Source: Euryarchaeota archaeon UBA486 (lineage in GTDB: Archaea > Thermoplasmatota > Poseidoniia > Poseidoniales > Poseidoniaceae). From it: a DNA stretch of 6,702 nt. Positions 1 through 5,026 of this stretch are shown in pieces. Position 1 is the stretch's first letter, and each line of letters begins with the position of its first letter. The notes beneath the pieces are model-generated. The model made no database searches. It was not told the origin of the DNA and saw nothing but the letters and a program-made list of their open reading frames with translations. A program made the translations under genes and the position numbers. Location: the NCBI GenBank assembly GCA_002497765.1, contig DAET01000054.1:14666-21367 (forward strand), in the 5' to 3' direction.

Positions 1-1088
1 AGGGGGTGATGGAGGCCGTCTTGGGCTCGGGCACCGCCGTTGGGGTCAACATCGAAGTGATGGGCCGTTTCCCTGTGATTGAGGTACTCGGTCAGCACGC
101 CGTTTTTGATGAGAACTTTTTCTCGGGTGTTCACGCCTTCATCGTCCACGGGATAGGCGCCATAACCACCCATCATGGTGGGGTCGTCGACCACGGTGAC
201 CAGTTCATTGCCAATTTTTTGACCGAGTTTTCCATCCAAGCAAGAATCGCCCGCAGCCACCAAATCAGCCTCACACGGGTGGCCCAAGGCTTCGTGAATG
301 TAGACCCCGGTGAGGTCCTTATCCGCAATGAGCGGGAGTTTACCGGAAGGCGCACGTTCAGCGTCCAGCAGTCGGAGCGCGGCTCGCTGGGCTGCTTCGC
401 CCAGTTCAACAAGGTCGCAGCCATGAATCACTTCGAGGCCACCTTGGCCTCCGTGTCGGGTTCGGTAGGAGACCACTTCACCGGCCCTCCGGGCAGTGAC
501 CATCCCGTGGATGAGGGAGCGTTGGAACGACCACACGCGGTCCATGCCCTCGGTGGTCATGAGTTCGGTGTGGATGTGTTCGTCGCTCCACCCGGTGCGT
601 ACGGAGACGATGTCGTCATGACCGGTGGCACCCTTGTAGAGGTCGTTCATGAGGTTCATCTTCTCGTCGAGTTCAGTGTGGCGAACATCGAGGGCAGAAC
701 GCCAGTGGGTTTCGTCTTCGATGATCGGGACCTCTGCCAGAGCCTTGGGCCGTTCACCTGGCGAACGGCGCTGTGCAACGGCTTTCGCCAGACGTGTGGT
801 GGATTCGATTTGGTCGGTAAGCGAGGCGATGTCGGTCGTTGAATGGACACCCCATGCCCCGTCGGCAAGCACACGAAGCGTCATGCCAAGTTCCTGCCCG
901 GGAATGGCTCGTTCGAGCACGCCGTCGCGCATGGCCACCGTTGATTCGGTCAACGCAACAACACGGACCTCTGCATAACTCGCCCCGTGGGCGGTGGCTG
1001 CATCAAGGGCCTTCCGAACTTTTTCTTGGTCGAGGTATCGCCCTGATGTCGGCCGGTGCCCGTCGTTTTGCTTCGCTGCCATGACCAT
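1..1088 (-). CDS. tldD: TldD family zinc metallopeptidase, C-terminus cut by the window edge
   Basis: TldD is the catalytic subunit of the TldD/TldE (PmbA) peptidase. In bacteria the pair hydrolyses unfolded or modified peptides in the cytoplasm (microcin B17 maturation, CcdA turnover). The archaeal substrate is not known to me. The visible 362 residues hold the HExxxH zinc motif HEALGH at residues 265-270, followed by CEAD at 272-275, the arrangement of TldD and not of its non-catalytic partner TldE. Further on come GGYGAYPVDDEGVNTREKV at 307-325 and EYLNHRETA at 334-342, both typical of the family. The start is constrained: an in-frame TGA lies at 1158-1160 and no ATG, GTG or TTG codon occurs in frame between it and the ATG at 1088. 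A second ATG two codons later (1082) is equally possible. I see no good ribosome binding site near either. Family members are about 450-480 residues long, so roughly 100 residues lie beyond the left edge. The gene follows cgi121 after 37 bases and is probably cotranscribed with it. A tldE/pmbA gene may follow off the window. The frame is intact throughout. Confidence 0.93.
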   Translation of the reverse strand, partial: MVMAAKQNDGHRPTSGRYLDQEKVRKALDAATAHGASYAEVRVVALTESTVAMRDGVLERAIPGQELGMTLRVLADGAWGVHSTTDIASLTDQIESTTRLAKAVAQRRSPGERPKALAEVPIIEDETHWRSALDVRHTELDEKMNLMNDLYKGATGHDDIVSVRTGWSDEHIHTELMTTEGMDRVWSFQRSLIHGMVTARRAGEVVSYRTRHGGQGGLEVIHGCDLVELGEAAQRAALRLLDAERAPSGKLPLIADKDLTGVYIHEALGHPCEADLVAAGDSCLDGKLGQKIGNELVTVVDDPTMMGGYGAYPVDDEGVNTREKVLIKNGVLTEYLNHRETAHHFDVDPNGGARAQDGLHHP

Positions 1089-1125
1089 GGACTTTGGACG
1101 ACGAAGGAGCCTTTCAACCCTCCCA

Positions 1126-1692
1126 TCATCGGTGCGAGGAACTTTGGTCGTCCGCCATCAAGACGTGAGCCACCAAGGCTTCCTCTTCCCTGTCCTTCGA
1201 CCAGCCTTCAACGTCGACCCCCAACAATCTCGCACCCTCTATAGAATAGGATGCTTCTACGCCCTTACGCCCCCACTCCAACAGGGAACAGAGGGTGTTG
1301 ACATCTTCGTGAAACGACGCAGGTGGTGTGGCGACAGGTTGGACATGGCCCAAATCATTGGCCACGCCATTGGCCTCTGGGAGGTAGACAACCCAAGCAT
1401 CCTGCTGACCCGATTGAAGGCCTGCACGGGCGAAGGCTTCGGAAATGTGGTGAGTCCCGGCGAGGTATCGAAGGAACTCTGCGTCGATGCTCCGGGCCAC
1501 CATGGCACCTCTCAATTCATTACGAGTGGCTTGAATCCAAGCCGTCCACAACTGGTCCATGCTCTGCGCTGCATGGCCACCCAACAACACCCACCGCTCG
1601 GAGGGACGATGCTTGAGGAAGTGGTCAATGGCTTCCTTAGGACCTTCCCCGTTGAGCTGTACGTTGGCGAGGGAGAACGGATGGGGGCTCAT
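1126..1692 (-). CDS. cgi121: Probable KEOPS complex subunit Cgi121 (tRNA t6A biosynthesis)
   Basis: I read this 188-residue protein as Cgi121, the accessory subunit of KEOPS. KEOPS (Kae1, Bud32, Cgi121, Pcc1) transfers threonylcarbamoyl to A37 of ANN-decoding tRNAs in the cytoplasm. In that complex Cgi121 binds Bud32 and the tRNA 3' end. The main support is the central segment at residues 66-91: ARSIDAEFLRYLAGT, then HHISEAFARAGL. This fits the family pattern of a conserved Glu, a Leu-rich stretch with Gly, then Ile..Ala..Gly. The preceding helix at 41-55 and the C-terminal segment LLGVDVEGW..EEEALVAHVL at 156-178 also match the family's ends. The length is slightly above the usual 150-170 residues, the excess lying in the C-terminal half and the tail. 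The ATG at 1692 is preceded by GGTG with a 7-base spacer. The gene lies 27 bases after hel308 and 37 bases before tldD, which indicates an operon. From memory, hel308 and cgi121 are neighbours in several archaea. No catalytic motif is expected in this family, so the call rests on sequence pattern and context. Confidence 0.8.
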   Translation of the reverse strand: MSPHPFSLANVQLNGEGPKEAIDHFLKHRPSERWVLLGGHAAQSMDQLWTAWIQATRNELRGAMVARSIDAEFLRYLAGTHHISEAFARAGLQSGQQDAWVVYLPEANGVANDLGHVQPVATPPASFHEDVNTLCSLLEWGRKGVEASYSIEGARLLGVDVEGWSKDREEEALVAHVLMADDQSSSHR

Positions 1693-1699
1693 CAGAAGA

Positions 1700-1703
1700 C
1701 ACC
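1700..1703 (-). promoter_or_regulatory. Putative ribosome binding site for cgi121
   Basis: The minus strand reads GGTG here, which can pair with the CACC of an archaeal 16S rRNA 3' end (ATCACCTCC). It lies 7 bases before the ATG at 1692, inside the short hel308-cgi121 gap. It supports internal initiation on a polycistronic transcript. Four bases is a weak match and could be chance. Confidence 0.4.
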
Positions 1704-1719
1704 AGCAGGTTCACCGCTT

Positions 1720-4317
1720 TCAATCATGCTCAGAGCGTTCGCCTTCCAGCGGAGCGTCGTCACTCCTCTTCGATGGCTTTGAAGCGCCTGTTGTCCGTTT
1801 CAAAACCCGTTCAATCTCAGTGAAAATTTTGTCCAAGAGCACCGGCCCCCACCCGCGCTGAGCGAGAAGCGTGGATCGTTGCTTGGACGACATGCGGAGC
1901 ACATCGTTCGGTTCTCGCAGACCTAACGCTGCCAGTTCACGAGCGCGTTGCCGTCCGACATGGCGAATGTTGACAAGTTGCAAGAGATCAGTCTTGCACC
2001 CGTGTCGGACGCGTTGCTGGAGGGTACTGATGCGCTGAACGAGGTCGGCAACCACAGGAAGGTGCTCGTCAGCAAACACATCATCGGTCAGCAAGACTTG
2101 TTGCGCTCCAGCCAAGAGCCAGCCCATCAAATCAATTCGATGATGAACGTCCCCTGGAAGAACATCCAACTCCTTCTCCAGTTGCCGCAACGTGGTCTCT
2201 TCGGTCCATTCTTCGACCATCCAAGCCGACTTGATGTCGCTCAGCATCGCCTCAGCATAGCCCGGTTCAACGAGGAGCTCATCTTCGGTTGCATTGGCCT
2301 TCAACCACGTGGGCGAGTTGATTTCAAAATCAGCTGATTTTGCCCAGAGCGAGACAAAATCTGGTGTGGCAACCGCCAGGTGGAGGAACCCAAAATCAGA
2401 GACAGGTGCATCCTTTCGAACACAACGCCTGACTGCCCTGCGAAGCCCACGTCGAAGAATGGAAGCCGAGAGCGGATCGAGGTACAATTGGGTCACTCGC
2501 TCACCCATGGCCGTGGCCTCGTAGCGCATGTCGGGGCCGTCTTCAGCGACCGGTTGAACCCAACCACCTGTTTGTTCGAGTGAAGTTGCCCTCGAAAAAC
2601 CGAACGAAGGAGTTGGATGGGCGCTGCTTGTGCGTGTGAGAGGCTTGGCTCCTGGCCGTTCAGGTTCCCAGGACACACCTCGCGTGTGATGGGCGCTGGT
2701 GGCCCATGTTGGTACGGTGTCATCCCATGCTTCATCCTCATCAACGGAAGCATTGGCCCACGAGGGCGTGAAGTGCTCATCGGGGCCGCATCGTCTGACA
2801 AATCGTTCCTCAACCAGCCAGTCCAGCATGCTCGTAAGCCGCTCCCTGAGTTGCGACGGGGGCATGGAGGCTCCGAGAAACGTGGATGAAAAGAAGTGCT
2901 CAATGGAACCCTTGTGGACGAGACCCCCCGTGGCAATGCTGGCAAGGACGTGCATCCGAAGCGCAGGCTCGGAAGCCAATTTGGAGGAGATGTCTTCGAT
3001 GGGGCCAAAGAAGTACCGATCCGACACTGCGTCGGCGACTTCCCATCCGTCCGTGCCCTTGCAGTAGACCCACGCTTCTCCTTTGGTGTCGTACTTTGGC
3101 CGCCCCGCACGACCGAGCATCTGACGGACTTCCATGACAGGCAGCGGACGACTCATCCCGTCGTCCCACCGCTTGAGGTCTCGCACCAGCACGCGTCTGG
3201 CTGGGAGGTTCACGCCAGCAGCCAAAGTTGGCGTGGCGGTGAGCGCCACCAGCAGACCGTCTTTGAACGCCGCTTCCACATCCTTCCGCTGGGCATTGGT
3301 GAGGCCTGCGTGGTGAAAGCCAACCCCCGAGGACAGGCAAGCGGCCAACTGCTCGGCGAGGTTGGATTGGCTTCGACCGGTTAACCTCTCAGCCAGTTCC
3401 TTGAGAGCGGATAACCGTTCGGGGTTTTCCTTCACGAGGCGTTTGCGAACCCGTTTCGCCAAATTCTTGGCCTCGGATTGAGCACTTCTTCGTGTACCCA
3501 CGAACATCAACACCTGCGCACCCTGCGTCAGGCCGTCGTCCACAACGCTCCACACCGGATGACTCTTCAAGCCCTCAAGGTCCCGTGGCGGGCTCAATTT
3601 CCCATGATCACCATCATCACCCGGAGATTGGATTTTGCGCGGTTCAACATGAAAATCGTGAAACGTAGCGTACTCAAGAGCGACCGGGCGCCAGTCGGAC
3701 TGAATCAACCTCGCATCAAGCCACGAAGCGAGGTCCGGTGAATTGCCAACCGTGGCCGAGAGCGCAATGATTTGGGCATCGGGTTTGATGTGGCGAAGGC
3801 GGGTCAGATTAATTTCCAACGTTGGACCACGGGTCCCGTCGTTCATGAGGTGAAACTCATCCGCTACGACGCAGCACACGTCTGACACCAATTCCGCACG
3901 GTGGCGGAGCAAAGAATCCAGTTTCTCAGAGGTGCAGACCAGGATGTTGCAATCGTCGATGTTCTTGGCCTCCGCTGTTGCATCGCCAATGCCCAACCCC
4001 ACGGACCATCCCATCGCTCCAGCGATGGCGCTCAAATCCTCGTACTTCTCCATCGCCAGCGCCTTCAGCGGCACGATGTAGATGGCCTTTGAGCGTGAAT
4101 GGCCCTCAGAAATCCGCTTGACCATGCCCATGTAGGCAAGAAGTGACTTTCCCGAAGCCGTGGGAATCGCCACCAAGGTGTTGTCACCGGCAAGGATGGA
4201 CGGGGCGGCTTCTGCCTGTGGTGGATGGAGCTGTTGAATCCCCCAATCTTGAGTCAAGAACTTCGTGAAGCGAGGTGGCAAATCCAGCGATGAAACCGCT
4301 CGTTCTGCCACCTCCAT
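1720..4317 (-). CDS. hel308: Hel308-type superfamily 2 DNA helicase with an internal insertion
   Basis: Hel308 is an ATP-dependent 3'-5' DNA helicase of the Ski2-like group that acts on stalled or forked replication intermediates and clears the lagging strand. All core motifs are present in the 865 residues: Q-motif-like HPPQ at 31-34; Walker A PTASGKS at 52-58; VPLKALAMEKYEDL at 82-95; CTSEKLDSLLR at 128-138; DExH box DEFH at 153-156; SAT at 187-189; FVGTRRSAQ at 272-280; GFHHAGL at 333-339; TATPTLAAGVNLPARRV at 360-376; and motif VI QMLGRAGRP at 399-407. A winged-helix region follows at about 430-515, then an insertion at about 517-598. The diagnostic LYLDPLSA at 611-618 opens the ratchet domain (about 599-770), and a helix-hairpin-helix stands at about 778-807. 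The last 25 residues are charged and probably disordered. The ATG at 4317 is the first possible start, since an in-frame TGA lies three codons upstream (4324-4326). Archaeal homologues are usually about 700-750 residues; most of the excess here is the insertion. The gene heads a probable operon with cgi121 and tldD. Confidence 0.95.
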   Translation of the reverse strand: MEVAERAVSSLDLPPRFTKFLTQDWGIQQLHPPQAEAAPSILAGDNTLVAIPTASGKSLLAYMGMVKRISEGHSRSKAIYIVPLKALAMEKYEDLSAIAGAMGWSVGLGIGDATAEAKNIDDCNILVCTSEKLDSLLRHRAELVSDVCCVVADEFHLMNDGTRGPTLEINLTRLRHIKPDAQIIALSATVGNSPDLASWLDARLIQSDWRPVALEYATFHDFHVEPRKIQSPGDDGDHGKLSPPRDLEGLKSHPVWSVVDDGLTQGAQVLMFVGTRRSAQSEAKNLAKRVRKRLVKENPERLSALKELAERLTGRSQSNLAEQLAACLSSGVGFHHAGLTNAQRKDVEAAFKDGLLVALTATPTLAAGVNLPARRVLVRDLKRWDDGMSRPLPVMEVRQMLGRAGRPKYDTKGEAWVYCKGTDGWEVADAVSDRYFFGPIEDISSKLASEPALRMHVLASIATGGLVHKGSIEHFFSSTFLGASMPPSQLRERLTSMLDWLVEERFVRRCGPDEHFTPSWANASVDEDEAWDDTVPTWATSAHHTRGVSWEPERPGAKPLTRTSSAHPTPSFGFSRATSLEQTGGWVQPVAEDGPDMRYEATAMGERVTQLYLDPLSASILRRGLRRAVRRCVRKDAPVSDFGFLHLAVATPDFVSLWAKSADFEINSPTWLKANATEDELLVEPGYAEAMLSDIKSAWMVEEWTEETTLRQLEKELDVLPGDVHHRIDLMGWLLAGAQQVLLTDDVFADEHLPVVADLVQRISTLQQRVRHGCKTDLLQLVNIRHVGRQRARELAALGLREPNDVLRMSSKQRSTLLAQRGWGPVLLDKIFTEIERVLKRTTGASKPSKRSDDAPLEGERSEHD
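2325..2342. repeat. Perfect 18-bp palindrome inside hel308
   Basis: The 18 bases CAAAATCAGCTGATTTTG equal their own reverse complement. They encode part of the ratchet domain (KSADF and neighbours, about residues 660-664). Near-copies of the half-site occur at 2355-2363 (CAAAATCTG) and 2391-2399 (CAAAATCAG). The extra copies are explained by repeated Asp-Phe codons (GAT TTT) in the protein, so a regulatory role is doubtful. Confidence 0.5.
2524..2769 (-). other. Low-complexity insertion within Hel308 (about residues 517-598)
   Basis: The segment lies between the end of the winged-helix domain and the start of the ratchet domain, where characterised Hel308 proteins pass quickly into the YxAT..G..(V)..LY(I/L)DPLSA region. 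It is rich in Ser, Thr, Pro and acidic residues, has an acidic run DEDE at 526-529, and carries five spaced tryptophans (520, 531, 538, 550, 586). It contains no recognisable domain. The reading frame and the flanking helicase motifs are intact, so it is part of the protein and not a frameshift artefact. It is probably a disordered or partner-binding loop; the exact limits are approximate. Confidence 0.6.
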
Positions 4318-4405
4318 ATCGCCTCATATTGGGCAGCGGTTCAAAAGGACAACGCCCCGTGTTCATTGCCGACACTTAGAAGTCCCACCTGTGCGTGGTC
4401 AATGC
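4318..4405. promoter_or_regulatory. Divergent promoter region between hel308 and the TerB-like gene
   Basis: These 88 bases separate two genes transcribed away from each other and must hold both promoters unless one lies within the opposite gene. The most AT-rich island, TTCAAAAG at 4340-4347, reads CTTTTGAA on the minus strand. It is centred about 26 bases before the hel308 ATG, where an archaeal TATA box would sit for a leaderless transcript. It is a poor match to the archaeal consensus (TTTAWATA). For the plus-strand gene the same island lies about 60 bases before the ATG. I see no clear BRE, operator or inverted repeat. Confidence 0.35.
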
Positions 4406-5023
4406 ATGAGCGACGAACGAGATGCCATGGTCGAAGAACGACTCTCGGTGTTTGATGACGAACCTGACCTCAATGATTGGGTCGAGGTCATGTGCGGTGC
4501 CGCCATGGCTGTGTTGGGCATCTTTCACCTCGTCGAGCCAGGCAACCTCGTCGACCCCGACATCATGCGCTGGTTTGCAGCGGCTGTGGTCGCTGCAGGA
4601 GCGGTTTGGGCAGGCCACGGACTCAAGGACATGGCCGTCAAAGAGGTGCGTCGCTCCATCGCCCTTCTCGACATGGTCAACAACGACCAAGGCGTTGATA
4701 CTGGCTTGATTCGGGATGTCCTTCTCAACCAAGAAGCCTACAAGGAATTCTTGGTTCACGCCTACGAGTCGGCGTGGGAGGATGGCGTGATCACGGAAGC
4801 CGAACTCAAGGAACTCAAATCCTTCCAGGCAGCGCTCGGCATCAGCGACCAAGAAGCTGCTGATTTGAACGTCAAGGCCGCCATCAAATCCGCCGCTGCC
4901 GATGGAGAAATCACAGCTGACGAAGCCAAATCCATTGAGGCCGCCGCCAAGGCCGCCAACATGACGGAAGCGGACACAGCGAAGGCGGTCAGCGACCAAC
5001 TTGAGAAAACCGAAGGCAACTGA
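4406..5023 (+). CDS. Membrane-anchored protein with two TerB/EF-hand-like repeats
   Basis: I do not recognise a named gene. The 205-residue product starts with an acidic cytoplasmic-type N-terminus (1-24), followed by two hydrophobic segments at about 25-43 and 54-73 with the short linker EPGNLVDPD. This predicts a helical hairpin in the membrane with both ends on the same side. The basic residues after the second segment (KDMAVKEVRR) place the C-terminal domain in the cytoplasm. Residues 115-195 consist of two repeats of about 40 residues, each carrying a DGxIT motif (DGVITEAE at 126-133, DGEITADE at 166-173) followed by a helix and an LGIS or NMTE turn. This is the pattern of TerB-like (tellurite resistance B, DjlA N-terminal-like) helical domains. 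The EF-hand comparison is weak, because loop positions 1 and 3 are Ser and Trp or Ala. I chose the ATG at 4406 because the upstream extension overlaps hel308 and is basic and unlike a domain. No strong ribosome binding site precedes it. The role is unknown; an envelope-stress or scaffold function is only a possibility. Confidence 0.65.
   Translation: MSDERDAMVEERLSVFDDEPDLNDWVEVMCGAAMAVLGIFHLVEPGNLVDPDIMRWFAAAVVAAGAVWAGHGLKDMAVKEVRRSIALLDMVNNDQGVDTGLIRDVLLNQEAYKEFLVHAYESAWEDGVITEAELKELKSFQAALGISDQEAADLNVKAAIKSAAADGEITADEAKSIEAAAKAANMTEADTAKAVSDQLEKTEGN
4748..4990 (+). repeat. Tandem protein repeat of about 40 residues (two copies)
   Basis: Copy 1 spans residues 115-154 (4748-4867) and copy 2 residues 155-195 (4868-4990) of the TerB-like protein. 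The two DG-x-IT-x-x-E motifs lie exactly 40 residues apart, each preceded by an Ala-containing helix and followed by a helix ending near a Gly/Asn-turn-Glu. The similarity is at the protein level; the DNA is diverged, so this is an old duplication or the two halves of one TerB fold. Confidence 0.55.
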
Positions 5024-5026
5024 TCA
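5021..5026. other. Abutting convergent stop codons (palindromic TGATCA)
   Basis: The plus-strand TGA at 5021-5023 ends the TerB-like gene and the adjacent TCA at 5024-5026 is the minus-strand TGA of the membrane protein gene. There is no base between them, so both 3' untranslated regions and any termination signals must lie inside the opposite coding sequence. I see no long T-run on either strand close to the junction. Confidence 0.9.

Noticed and set aside
6..842. Long plus-strand open frame of 278 codons opposite tldD
   Set aside because: It is antisense to a clearly recognised peptidase with its zinc motif, and its translation has no recognisable domain. The open frame follows from GC-rich codon use on the other strand.
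1236..1250. TATA-like CTATAGAATAG as a possible internal promoter for tldD
   Set aside because: It lies inside cgi121, more than 140 bases before the tldD start, and is explained by codons for Tyr-Ser-Ile-Glu. A promoter for tldD would be expected much closer.
994..1782. Plus-strand open frame of 262 codons spanning the tldD-cgi121-hel308 junctions
   Set aside because: It crosses three minus-strand genes and their gaps; the minus-strand proteins match known families and this one does not.
2493..3110. Minus-strand open frame of 205 codons in another frame within hel308
   Set aside because: It lies inside the helicase coding sequence in a different frame and its product is rich in Arg, Pro and Ser without domain features. 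I also considered whether it meant a frameshift in hel308, but the hel308 frame is continuous with ordered motifs on both sides.
4011..4028. Inverted repeat CCATCGCT-CC-AGCGATGG as a hairpin or terminator
   Set aside because: It is inside hel308, has a 2-base loop and no T-run, and is explained by codons for Ala-Ile-Ala-Gly-Ala-Met.
4265..4405. Upstream extension of the TerB-like gene to an ATG at 4265
   Set aside because: The extra 47 residues overlap the hel308 5' end in antisense, are basic and unlike the rest of the protein, and contain no domain or signal peptide. The ATG at 4406 gives a sensible acidic N-terminus before the first membrane helix.
4376..4999. Minus-strand open frame of 207 codons opposite the TerB-like gene
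   Set aside because: The plus-strand reading gives two membrane helices and a clean internal repeat; the minus-strand reading is Gly/Val/Phe-rich without structure and appears to be the mirror of an acidic Ala-rich protein.
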